Source of the DNA: Nakamurella deserti
GTDB lineage: Bacteria; Actinomycetota; Actinomycetes; Mycobacteriales; Nakamurellaceae
DNA length: 64,000 bases
Direction of reading: 5' to 3'
Assembly: GCF_003260015.1 (NCBI RefSeq)
Contig: NZ_QCXS01000002.1
Location: forward strand, 186,001-250,000
Part shown: positions 55,412 to 63,941 of the stretch, one piece after another
Numbering within the stretch: the first letter of the stretch is position 1
Layout: each line of letters starts with the position of its first letter
Position numbers and translations under genes: made by a program
The notes under the pieces: generated by a model
Database searches by the model: none
The model's input: only the letters and a program-made list of their open reading frames with translations
Told to the model about the DNA's origin: nothing

Positions 55412-55893
55412 GCGTCGACGCCTGGCGTGACCGGTTGGCGGCGCTGACGGCCGACGACGCCGGCCCGGCCGTCGACCTGATCCGCCGCGGCGCGCTGGAG
55501 CTGATCGGCGACAACACCCACGACCTGCCGCACGTGCCGGTGCGGAGTCGCGGCCGACTGGTGCTCGTCGGTGACGCGGTCCACGCGCCGGCGCCGAGCT
55601 CGGGGCAGGGGGCGTCGATGGCGCTGGAGGACGCGGTGGTGCTGGGGCAGGCGCTGCGCGACAACGCGTCGGTACCTGCGGCCTTCGCGGCGTACGAGCA
55701 CGCGCGACGGCGGCGGGTGGAGCGCATCGTCAAGGTCGGTGCCCGGAGCAGCAGCAGCAAGATCCCGGGACCGATCGGCCGCCGGTTCGCCGAGGCCGGG
55801 ATGCGCTTCGCGTTCCACCACATCGTCACCGACGCCCGCACGGCGTGGATGAACGGACACCGGCTGGAGTGGGACGCACCGGTGGCGGTCTGA
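55408..55893 (+). CDS. FAD-dependent monooxygenase, C-terminal half (split gene)
   Basis: A 161-residue continuation of the preceding gene. It carries the second FAD motif LVGDAVHAPAPSSGQGASMALEDA in the order expected for class A flavoprotein monooxygenases, plus the C-terminal helices. Its own ATG at 55408 overlaps the stop of the N-terminal half. The expected junction sequence (…EPPIS then EQRD…) is also readable if one base is removed or added near 55390-55400. Confidence 0.7.
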   Translation: MSVDAWRDRLAALTADDAGPAVDLIRRGALELIGDNTHDLPHVPVRSRGRLVLVGDAVHAPAPSSGQGASMALEDAVVLGQALRDNASVPAAFAAYEHARRRRVERIVKVGARSSSSKIPGPIGRRFAEAGMRFAFHHIVTDARTAWMNGHRLEWDAPVAV

Positions 55894-55955
55894 CCGCCGC
55901 GTCCCTCTTAGGATGGCCGGTGCACCGACACCCGGCACGAAAGGCACTGCGCACC

Positions 55956-57863
55956 ATGTCCACCGAGACGATCGAATTCCAGGCCGAAGCCCGTCAGCTG
56001 TTGCAGCTGATGATCCACTCGATCTACTCGTCCAAGGACGTGTTCCTCCGTGAGCTCATCTCCAACGCCTCCGACGCGCTGGACAAGCTGCGGATGGCCG
56101 CCTACCAGGACAAGGATCTCGAGGCGGACGTCTCCGACCTGCACATCGAGCTCCAGATCGACACCGACGCCCGGACGCTGAGCATCCGCGACAACGGCAT
56201 CGGGATGAGCCGCGACGAGGTCGTCGACCTGATCGGCACCATCGCGAAGTCCGGCACCGGCGAGCTGCTCGCGAAGCTGCGGCAGGCGCGGGAGTCCGGC
56301 ACGGCCGGTGACCAGGCGACCGAGGACCTGATCGGTCAGTTCGGCGTCGGCTTCTACTCGAGCTTCATGGTCGCCGACCGGGTGACCATGGTGACCCGCA
56401 AGGCGGGGACGTCGGGCGGCGTGCAGTGGGAGTCGGCCGGTGAAGGCAGCTACACGATCGGGGAGGTCGAGGGCGCGCCGCAGGGGACGGCGGTGACGCT
56501 GCACCTCAAGGCCGAGGACGCCGAGGACGCGCTGCACGACTACGCCAACGAGTCGACGGTGCGGACCATCGTCAAGCGGTACTCGGACTTCATCACCTGG
56601 CCGATCTTGCTGGTCAACGGCGAGGAGCCGGCGCCGGCGGAGGGTGAGGAGCCGGCCGAACTGCAGCCGATCAACTCGCGGAAGGCGCTGTGGGCGCGCT
56701 CGCAGAGCGACGTCAGCGAGGAGGAGTACGCCGAGTTCTACCGGCACGTCTCCCACGACTGGCAGGAGCCGCTCGAGACGATCCGGCTGTCGGCGGAGGG
56801 GACGTTCGAGTACCAGGCGCTGCTGTTCCTGCCGAGCCACGCGCCGATGGACCTGTTCTACCGGGACGCGACGCGCGGGGTGCAGCTGTACGTCAAGCGG
56901 GTGTTCATCATGGACGACTGCGAGGCGCTGGTGCCGGAGTACCTGCGGTTCGTCAAGGGCGTGGTGGACGCGAACGACCTGTCGCTCAACATCTCCCGCG
57001 AGATCCTGCAGCAGGACCGGCAGATCCAGCTGATCCGCAAGCGGCTGGTCAAGAAGGTGCTGTCGACGGTCAAGTCGATGCAGGAGAACGAGCCGGAGAA
57101 GTACGCGACGTTCTGGACGGAGCTGGGCCGGGCGGTCAAGGAAGGCCTACTGAGCGACCGCGACAACCAGAACGCGATCCTGGAGATCTGCTCGTTCGCC
57201 TCGACGCATGATGCCGAGAAGCCGACCACGCTGGCGCAGTACCTCGAGCGGATGCCCGAGGGCCAGGACGCGATCTACTACGCGACCGGCGACTCGCGGT
57301 CGGCGCTGGAGAACTCGCCGCACCTGGAGGCGTTCCGCGCCAAGGGCTACGAGGTGCTGCTGCTGACCGACGCTGTCGACGAGGTGTGGGTCGACCAGGT
57401 GCCGGAGTTCGAGGGCAAGGCGTTCACATCGGTCGCCCGCGGTGAGGTCGACCTCGGTGGCGACGTCGATGCCGACGTGGCGACGTCGTTCGAGCCGCTG
57501 CTGAGCTGGATGTCGACGGAGCTGGCCGACGAGGTGAAGGCCGTGCGGCTGTCGCACCGGTTGACGTCGTCCGCGGTGTGTCTGGTGGGAGAGCCGGGTG
57601 ACCTCACCCCGACGCTCGAGAAGATGTACCGGGCGATGGGCCAAGAGCCGCCGAGCGTGAAGCGGACGCTGGAGCTCAACCCGTCGCACCCGCTGGTTGC
57701 CGGGCTGAAGTCGGCCCGGGACGCCCGGCCGGACGATGTGGCGCTGGGGGAGACCGCCCGGCTGCTGTACGGGATGGCGCTGCTCGCCGAGGGTGGGGAG
57801 CTGCCGGAGCCGGCCGCCTTCGTGGCGAAGCTGTCAGAGCGGTTGGCCACGGCGCTGGGGTAG
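55956..57863 (+). CDS. htpG: Molecular chaperone HtpG (Hsp90)
   Basis: A 635-residue Hsp90. N-terminal GHKL ATPase domain with ELISNASDALDKLR, DNGIGM (~79-84), and GQFGVGFYSSFMV; the middle domain has RGVQLYVKRVFIMDD and SREILQQD with the catalytic Arg region; the C-terminal dimerisation domain ends without the eukaryotic MEEVD. Normal length. ATG at 55956 with GAAAGG 12-17 nt upstream. Cytosolic protein-folding factor; the upstream monooxygenase is 62 nt away. Confidence 0.95.
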   Translation: MSTETIEFQAEARQLLQLMIHSIYSSKDVFLRELISNASDALDKLRMAAYQDKDLEADVSDLHIELQIDTDARTLSIRDNGIGMSRDEVVDLIGTIAKSGTGELLAKLRQARESGTAGDQATEDLIGQFGVGFYSSFMVADRVTMVTRKAGTSGGVQWESAGEGSYTIGEVEGAPQGTAVTLHLKAEDAEDALHDYANESTVRTIVKRYSDFITWPILLVNGEEPAPAEGEEPAELQPINSRKALWARSQSDVSEEEYAEFYRHVSHDWQEPLETIRLSAEGTFEYQALLFLPSHAPMDLFYRDATRGVQLYVKRVFIMDDCEALVPEYLRFVKGVVDANDLSLNISREILQQDRQIQLIRKRLVKKVLSTVKSMQENEPEKYATFWTELGRAVKEGLLSDRDNQNAILEICSFASTHDAEKPTTLAQYLERMPEGQDAIYYATGDSRSALENSPHLEAFRAKGYEVLLLTDAVDEVWVDQVPEFEGKAFTSVARGEVDLGGDVDADVATSFEPLLSWMSTELADEVKAVRLSHRLTSSAVCLVGEPGDLTPTLEKMYRAMGQEPPSVKRTLELNPSHPLVAGLKSARDARPDDVALGETARLLYGMALLAEGGELPEPAAFVAKLSERLATALG

Positions 57864-57870
57864 TCGACCG

Positions 57871-59274
57871 TCAGGACGCTGTGGGCGGTCGGATCGCGGC
57901 CGCCCACAGCTCCGGGTTGGGGTGTGACCATTGCATGGCGGTGAGGACGTCCTCCGGGTTGCGGCCCAGCAGGACCGAGTACCGCGCGGCGACGCTCGGG
58001 GTGCGGCTGAGCCCTTGAACGCAGTGCAGCAGCACGGTCTTGCCCTCGGCGCGGAGCTCCTGGATGGTCCGGGCGGCGTCGTCCAGCAGGAAGGCCAGGT
58101 TGGGGTTGCGGCGGGGTCCGGCGTCGATCAGCCAGAACTCCGTGTGGTCGGCGTCGAGGGTGGCCGACCCCATCCGGCAGAGGCTGACCACGGCGTCGTA
58201 CTTCCCGGTGAAGACGGCGTCATAGCCGCCGAGGAAGACGCCGCTGTCGTGCGGGTGCGGGACCGGCTTCGCCGAAGTGTGCCAGTTAGCCGCGTAGTCA
58301 AGGCGGTCGATTCCGGGCCAGCCGTCCCGGTCGTGACTGCCGCCGGTGGCCGTGAGCGCGGCCAGGACGACCAGGTCGCGAGACCGCAGGCCCGGCCAGC
58401 CGTGCAGGATGCGCCGCCACTTCGCCGGCACCGCGGAGGCGCCCCAGCGAGCGCCGAGCAGCGCTCCGGCGATGGCCGCCGTCGTGTCGGTGTCGTGGCC
58501 GGCCCGCACGGCGAGCTCGAGGGCCGCCTGCAGATGGCGCGCATCGTCGGCCGGTGCGGAGGTGATGGCCCACCACGCGGTCTGCAGGGCGTGCACGACC
58601 CAGCCGTTATTCGGGAAGCTCGGCGGCCGGCCGGTTTCGGCTTGCTTGATGAGCGGCCGCCAGTAGTCGCTGACGTCGACCGGGGCACGATCGAGGAAGT
58701 CCTGCACGCCGTCGAAATTGCCGTGGATCACCGCGTGCCGGATGGCGTGCGACCAGAGCTGGCAGGCCTCGCCGGCCCGCGTATCAACGTGCGTCAGTTC
58801 GCTGACGGCGCGCGCAGCTTCCGCGCAGGCCTCCGCGTCGTCGAGGTAGGCAATACCGACGGCGGCGGTCCGCATCAGCGATCCGTTGCCGCCCTTGAGC
58901 CCGTCCAGGCCGGCTGCGGTGGCTTGCATCTCGGCGCCGGTCCGGTCGCGATGCGACAGCACGGCGCGGGTCTGGTTGCCGATGTCCTTCGGTTCGGAGT
59001 CGTACCACTCGATGAACCCGGCCGCGACGGCGTCAAGGCCCGCGGGCGTGCGCAGATCGATGCCCTGGGCCGCGACCCGGGCGACGGCGATGGACATCGA
59101 CGTGTCGTCGGTCCACTCGCCCGGCGCGAAACCGAACGGCCCGCCGCCGATCATCGCGATGGTGTCGGTGCGTGCCGGATAGGTGAACTCGTAGCCCGCG
59201 CCCAGGGCATCGCCGGCGGCGCTGGCCAGGAGGACGCCTGCGGCGCGGTCGGACTGGGCAGGGGTCAGTCTCAT
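57871..59274 (-). CDS. ADP-ribosylglycohydrolase fused to a Cys-based protein phosphatase
   Basis: A 467-residue two-domain enzyme. N-terminal DraG/ARH-type domain (~1-310): GDALGAGYEF, WTDDTSM (54-60) and GHDTDTTAA (259-267), the metal-binding acid sets. The C-terminal domain (~340-467) has the dual-specificity/tyrosine phosphatase loop HCVQGLSRT (417-425; Cys418, Arg424) with GYDAVFTGKYDAVVSLC before it. The fusion suggests coupled removal of ADP-ribose and phosphate from one target or a nucleotide. It converges with htpG, leaving seven nt. Confidence 0.87.
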   Translation of the reverse strand: MRLTPAQSDRAAGVLLASAAGDALGAGYEFTYPARTDTIAMIGGGPFGFAPGEWTDDTSMSIAVARVAAQGIDLRTPAGLDAVAAGFIEWYDSEPKDIGNQTRAVLSHRDRTGAEMQATAAGLDGLKGGNGSLMRTAAVGIAYLDDAEACAEAARAVSELTHVDTRAGEACQLWSHAIRHAVIHGNFDGVQDFLDRAPVDVSDYWRPLIKQAETGRPPSFPNNGWVVHALQTAWWAITSAPADDARHLQAALELAVRAGHDTDTTAAIAGALLGARWGASAVPAKWRRILHGWPGLRSRDLVVLAALTATGGSHDRDGWPGIDRLDYAANWHTSAKPVPHPHDSGVFLGGYDAVFTGKYDAVVSLCRMGSATLDADHTEFWLIDAGPRRNPNLAFLLDDAARTIQELRAEGKTVLLHCVQGLSRTPSVAARYSVLLGRNPEDVLTAMQWSHPNPELWAAAIRPPTAS

Positions 59275-59775
59275 GCCGGCACCGCCTCGTCATTCGTGAT
59301 GGGGGCTTGCGCAAGAAGTCAACCGACAGTCCATGCTGTCACCTCGGCACGAGCGACAGCGGTAATACATCTCCAGGGGCCCATCAATCGGCGATGAACT
59401 GGTCCGCTATGTACCGCCGGAGGCGTTGGCCGCGTCGACGCCGCCCGGCGCCGACCCTGCGGTATTTGGAGTCGCGTATCTGCGTCGGCGACTGGCGCAG
59501 ACGCGTGTGCGCTGTCTGCAGGCATGACGATTGGGGACCTGGTCGAGTGTACCGAGGTGGACGCCGCCTCAGCGATGCCGAGTTGAGACAAGGTCCTTGG
59601 GATTCACGGACCACTTGACCGACACATGGCGCAGGTTTCCCTTCGATTGGGGCACCGATTGGTTGGACTGGGCCAATCGGCTTGGGGCCTCCCAACGCTG
59701 AACTGGACGGCGACGGCGCTAACGCGATCGATGCACCCTTGCCAGCCGCGTCAAGCAGACTGGCAATTACGGAAC
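59275..59775. other. 501-nt junction region at the start of a lower-GC segment
   Basis: No convincing gene. GC content drops here compared with the genes to the left. No tRNA, integrase or clear attachment repeat is seen. It separates the chromosomal backbone from the restriction/methylation island. Confidence 0.5.
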
Positions 59776-61668
59776 TCAGTGTTCCTGGCTGTTCGGAATC
59801 TCGACAAGCGGTGATCGCTCGTCCTGCACCAGCTCGTCGTCGGTGGTGTCGTCGGCCTCGGGTTCGTACTGCATCACTTCGGCTGCTTCATTGACCGGAT
59901 CCTCCACCACGCTCTTGCCCATCGCATCAGAGATGAGTGCGATCAACGCCGAGCGCCGAGCGGAGAAGAACGCGTTGAAGTCGCCGGCCCGCAAAGCCCC
60001 CGGGTCGATGAGGTGCGTCTTGATGACTTCATCCATGACAACCTGGTCGACAGATGCTCGCTTCTCGAGGACTGTGACATAATCAGCGGGATCCTTGGCG
60101 CCGATGATCCTGTTGGTGTCGTAGGAAATGGCGGTTTTGTTGACGATGCTCTCTTGCCGGTTGTGATCGATGTCGTTCTTTGCGCACCACGCTTTCGGGA
60201 AGATGTGATGGATGTCGATCTTGTACCCGAAGAACGACGACATGTTCATCGGTTGGTGTTTGATCCAGTCGAGACAGTCTGACTGCATCAGGAGGGCATA
60301 GACCCCCTTGTAAGCTGCGCTGTTCCGTGTTTTCAGCGTCAAGAGTCGGGCGGCTCGGAAGTTTGCCTCCGACACGGTCCCGGGTTCACTTCCTCCCTCG
60401 AGCCACGGCTTCATCTGCTCGACGTCTCGAGCGAAGCGGGTTTCCGTGGAGCCGCCGTACATCTCGCCCAAGACGCCGGACCAGAACCAACGCCTGATCA
60501 GGGCTCGCTTGCCATGCTCTTCGGCTCTGACCCCCAAGATCACTCGACAAGCAGCCAGCGGAACCAGCTGCGTCCGATAGGGGAGATCGTCAGCCCGGAA
60601 GAAGTGCTCCTGAGAGAGGAACTCGTAGCACCACTCGAATGCATTGGTGACCGGCTCTGCCCACTTGGTGTAATCAGTCAGGCTCAATCGGAGGATGTCG
60701 CGCCGCTTGCAGGAGATGCCAGGGGCATCAGCTGGCGGGCGCCCCGCAGCGAGGTGTCGTTCTCGCTTGTCTCTGGTGGCGAGGAGCGAGACAACCTGTA
60801 GGAAATCCGTGTTCTCGACAGAACGCAGTACGGCCCGCGTGTCCAGTCGGGCTCGCCGATCGTTCCAATCGTCCTTGAGCCGAAAGTTTTCGCTGGCGAA
60901 GGTCGCGGTCAGCAGTTCGAACACATTGAGCGGAACGCCCCCGGTGTTGACCTTCTCGAAGACAGTGCACACGGCTTCTTTGGACGTGCCTTTGGTCAAC
61001 CTGATGACCGGCACTTTGTAGTCCGCGATCTCTTTCAACACGCGGTTCTGGAAAGCCGTCCACCGAATCAAACGTTCTGGCATACCGTTTGTTTCCAGCT
61101 GGAGGTAGGTGACCATCCATTGGTTGAGCGCGGCTTGATCGAAGATGATCCCTGCTGGGAACATCTCAGCGGCACACTCGAGCTGCGTCGACGAATAGTC
61201 AATGATCACATCCCGGCCGAAATTGTCTCGTATCATTCGGTCTGCAGGAACTGCGACGACAGCGTCCTGGAGGTCGCTGTCTGGAGCTAGTGCAACCTTC
61301 ATGTCGATGTAGTACCACCGCGAGATCTTCTTCTCTCGCGCGTCCTTCGTGTCCACCGGTTCTCCAGACATCAGTGCCTGGTAGAGCGACGTCGTCCGCT
61401 GTTGGCCGTCCAGAAGTAGCTGCTCGGGTGATGCGAGACTGCCTTTTACTCCCGACAGGGGCTTGGGTGCGAAGTGGACGTCGCTCCCTCCGACTTCCAG
61501 CGTCATGACCACTCCGACCGGATGTCCCTGCGCGACGCTCGCGATGAGGCTGGCGACTCGGTCGGAATCCCACTTCCATTCACGTTGGAAATCGGGGAGT
61601 TGAATCTTACCTGAAGCAACCTGCCTGAGCAGATCCCCCAACGGCACATCTGGGCTTTCGAACGGCAT
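59776..61668 (-). CDS. GmrSD-like DUF262/DUF1524 nuclease (type IV restriction family)
   Basis: A 630-residue protein. N-terminal DUF262 domain with the ParB-like nucleotide motif DGQQRTTS (87-94) and the typical FEKVNTGGVPLNVFELL (237-253). C-terminal DUF1524 HNH domain with HHIFPKAW (487-494) and SIVNKTAIS (507-515). GmrS and GmrD fused in one chain degrade modified phage DNA using NTP; related proteins act in BREX/DISARM-type islands. Start is ATG at 61668, with CAGGGGGA five nt upstream; upstream in-frame codons are not needed. GC is lower than the left flank. Confidence 0.85.
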   Translation of the reverse strand: MPFESPDVPLGDLLRQVASGKIQLPDFQREWKWDSDRVASLIASVAQGHPVGVVMTLEVGGSDVHFAPKPLSGVKGSLASPEQLLLDGQQRTTSLYQALMSGEPVDTKDAREKKISRWYYIDMKVALAPDSDLQDAVVAVPADRMIRDNFGRDVIIDYSSTQLECAAEMFPAGIIFDQAALNQWMVTYLQLETNGMPERLIRWTAFQNRVLKEIADYKVPVIRLTKGTSKEAVCTVFEKVNTGGVPLNVFELLTATFASENFRLKDDWNDRRARLDTRAVLRSVENTDFLQVVSLLATRDKRERHLAAGRPPADAPGISCKRRDILRLSLTDYTKWAEPVTNAFEWCYEFLSQEHFFRADDLPYRTQLVPLAACRVILGVRAEEHGKRALIRRWFWSGVLGEMYGGSTETRFARDVEQMKPWLEGGSEPGTVSEANFRAARLLTLKTRNSAAYKGVYALLMQSDCLDWIKHQPMNMSSFFGYKIDIHHIFPKAWCAKNDIDHNRQESIVNKTAISYDTNRIIGAKDPADYVTVLEKRASVDQVVMDEVIKTHLIDPGALRAGDFNAFFSARRSALIALISDAMGKSVVEDPVNEAAEVMQYEPEADDTTDDELVQDERSPLVEIPNSQEH

Positions 61669-61904
61669 GCAGTCCCCCTGGCAGTTGTCTTTCACAGTGC
61701 AGTTGAGCTTCCCAGCCCGGTCCTTTTCATCGCGCCGGACACAGAGGGTGCGCTCGTGCCGTCACCGTACGCGACTGACCCGAGGGCCGTGACAAACCCG
61801 GGCCGCCTGACTTCGTGGTTCGTGCTCCGATGTGTCTCCATGGGTCATGGTGGGTTCCGGCCTATGCTCTGAGGCGGGCAATCGGGAAGGCTAGGGATAC
61901 TCCA

Positions 61905-62147
61905 GTGGCACGCGTTCGGTCCTTCGGTCGCTCCCATAAGCGCATCAAGGCCCATCCGACCGAAGTGGACTGCGAGTACGCCACAGTCGGCGAAGGAATT
62001 GATCGACTGCTGCACCTCTCCACCTTCGGGAGCGACGGTCGGGCGAGTGACCACAAGTCAAGTCAGAGCCTCCAGCTCGAGGCGGTCCGAGCTCAGGAGC
62101 TGGTCGACGTCATCGAGGACGCGTTTCCGGGCACCAGGCGTCGTTGA
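61905..62147 (+). CDS. Small conserved-looking protein preceding the DNA methyltransferase
   Basis: An 80-residue protein, basic at both ends with SFGRSHKRIKAHPTEVDCEY and HLSTFGSDGRASDHKSSQSL, ending DVIEDAFPGTRRR. The stop overlaps the methyltransferase ATG (TGATG), so both are translated from one message. GTG at 61905. No family recognised; the coupling suggests a regulatory or accessory role in the methylation system. Confidence 0.65.
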   Translation: MARVRSFGRSHKRIKAHPTEVDCEYATVGEGIDRLLHLSTFGSDGRASDHKSSQSLQLEAVRAQELVDVIEDAFPGTRRR

Positions 62148-63319
62148 TGCCAGCTCAGCCCCTTCAGACCCTGTCGCTGTTCAGCGGCATCGGCGGTATC
62201 GAGGTTGGGTTGGCGGAAGCCGGGGCAGCCGAGATCAGCGGATTTGTCGACAGTTGGGCCTCTGCGCGGTCCGTGCTCACGGACCGATTCCCAGGTGTCC
62301 CTGTAGGTACTGACGTTTCCGAACTCGAAAATCTCGGAGGCGCAGATCTGGTCACGGCCGGGTTCCCTTGTACCGATCTCAGTCAGGCAGGCCGTACGCG
62401 GGGTCTCGCCGGGGACGCCTCCAGCCTGGTTTTGAAGGTCCTCGAGCTGGTAGACCGCGATCGCCCAGCCTGGCTGATGCTCGAGAACGTCCCGAATCTG
62501 CTTCATCTCGGTGGGGGCAGTGCCATATCGCCGATCGTCGATTCTCTCGAGGACAGCGGCTACTCATGGGCGTACAGGGTGGTGGACAGCCGGTTCACCG
62601 GTCTGGCACAGCGGAGGAGGCGCGTGATCCTCCTGGCTTCGAACGTACGTGATCCTGCACCGATGTTGCTGGCCGAGGATTCTGGTCCGCCCGTTGGCGA
62701 TCAGGGGGTGACTGCCTACGGATTCTCGTGGACGGAAGGTAACCGGGGTGTCGGTTGGGCACCCGGTGCTGTACCGACGATCAAGGGCGGTACAACGCAG
62801 AGGGTCGCGAGCCCGCCGGCTGTGTGGCTCCCCGGTGCGGAGCTGCGTCATCAGATCGTCCGACCGAGCATCGAGTCGGTGGAGGTCCTTCAGGGGTTCT
62901 CACCGGGGTGGACGTCCGTGGCGCCAGTGCGGGACAGATGGAAGTTGGTCGGCAATGCCGTCAGTACGCGCGTCGCGAGGTGGGTCGCTGATCGGCTTGC
63001 GCTTCGGGACCGTCCGATCGACTCCGTCTGGCCAGAAGAACTGCTCGTCGACGGGGCCAGGTGGCCGAGCGCGGCCCGCGGCGCTGATGGCAAACGTTGG
63101 AAGGTGATCGCATCTGAGTACCCCCAAACGCCCAGCTCAGGAGAGCATCAAGATCTCCTGACGGTGCTGAAGACGCATGGCGCTCAGCCGCTCTCGCTCC
63201 GTGCCACCAAGGGATTCCGCGACAGACTGATCCGGAGCCGGCTGACTTTCTCTGACGAGTTCTTGGCTTCCTTGAACGATCACATCGTTGCCTACTCTGA
63301 CGATCGATCTTCGGGATAG
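62147..63319 (+). CDS. dcm: DNA (cytosine-5)-methyltransferase
   Basis: A 390-residue C5-MTase. Motif I LFSGIGG (11-17), motif IV GFPCTDLSQ with catalytic Cys75 (72-80), motif VI ENV (113-115), motif VIII QRRRR (155-159) and motif X GNAVS (269-273). The target-recognition region (~160-240) is short, and ~110 extra residues follow motif X. With the vsr gene convergent on the right it forms a methylation/T:G repair pair; recognition sequence unknown. A cognate type II nuclease is not seen, though the GmrSD-like protein could serve as a different defence. Confidence 0.9.
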   Translation: MPAQPLQTLSLFSGIGGIEVGLAEAGAAEISGFVDSWASARSVLTDRFPGVPVGTDVSELENLGGADLVTAGFPCTDLSQAGRTRGLAGDASSLVLKVLELVDRDRPAWLMLENVPNLLHLGGGSAISPIVDSLEDSGYSWAYRVVDSRFTGLAQRRRRVILLASNVRDPAPMLLAEDSGPPVGDQGVTAYGFSWTEGNRGVGWAPGAVPTIKGGTTQRVASPPAVWLPGAELRHQIVRPSIESVEVLQGFSPGWTSVAPVRDRWKLVGNAVSTRVARWVADRLALRDRPIDSVWPEELLVDGARWPSAARGADGKRWKVIASEYPQTPSSGEHQDLLTVLKTHGAQPLSLRATKGFRDRLIRSRLTFSDEFLASLNDHIVAYSDDRSSG

Positions 63320-63409
63320 TCAAGTGGCGCAGCTCGAAGCCAGATACTGCCCACCCGATTCGCGGGATGCGTGATCTCGCGCTGCAGGGACCTGTTGATG
63401 ACGTCGAGC

Positions 63410-63835
63410 TCAGCGACGTGCATCGAGGACAGACTCCAGTCGCTCGACCGCGTGTTCGACCGTTTCATGCTCCCAAATTCTCACGACGGCCCATCCGAGT
63501 GACTCCAGAGCTGCAGTGTTCCTCGCATCCCGAGCGATGTTTGCCATCAGCTTTTCGGCCCACCACGAAGCGTTGTTCTTGGGTGCAGTCGCGTGGAGTG
63601 GGCAACCATGCCAGAAGCATCCATCAACGAAAATGGTCACCTTGCGTCTCGTGAAAACAAGGTCGCCTCGGCATCGGAGCGATTGCTCGGCGCGGTAATC
63701 TACTCGATACCTGTGACCGCGAGCGTGCAGCTGGCGTCGTATTGATAGCTCCAATTTGGTGTCTCGACGTCGCTGCGCACGCATTCGGCGGCGCACGATC
63801 TCGTCGAGCGGTTGAGGCCCGGACGGCTTCGTCAC
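63410..63835 (-). CDS. vsr: Very-short-patch-repair mismatch endonuclease Vsr
   Basis: A 141-residue endonuclease that nicks 5' of T in T:G mismatches made by deamination of 5-methylcytosine. Seen: catalytic CRGDLVFTRRKVTIFVDGCFWHGC (written in parts: Asp58; FVDGCFWHGCP 69-79; His76) and WEHE. GTG at 63835 has GGAGGGA upstream, preferred over longer in-frame options. Converges with dcm, 90 nt apart, the usual dcm-vsr pairing. Confidence 0.9.
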   Translation of the reverse strand: MTKPSGPQPLDEIVRRRMRAQRRRDTKLELSIRRQLHARGHRYRVDYRAEQSLRCRGDLVFTRRKVTIFVDGCFWHGCPLHATAPKNNASWWAEKLMANIARDARNTAALESLGWAVVRIWEHETVEHAVERLESVLDARR

Positions 63836-63852
63836 GCGATCCCTCCCACTTG

Positions 63853-63898
63853 TACCGATTGACACCTGACCAAGTATACCGATTGACACCTGACCAAG
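63853..63898. repeat. Two exact 22-bp direct repeats upstream of vsr
   Basis: The 22-bp sequence beginning TACCGATTGACACCTGACC occurs at 63853-63874 and 63877-63898, two nt apart. On the minus strand the copies create a -10-like TATACT (63878-63873) in front of vsr. Sub-terminal repeats of this kind are typical of IS21-family ends, and TGT at 63851 could be the tip. Confidence 0.7.
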
Positions 63899-63941
63899 CC
63901 TGTATCAGCGCCGAGTCGACCGCCGACGTTGCTGCCCACTT

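Noticed and set aside
63836-63889. Longer Vsr start at 63889
   Set aside because: It would run through the 22-bp repeat and extra residues lack conservation; the GTG at 63835 has a good GGAGGGA ribosome-binding site.
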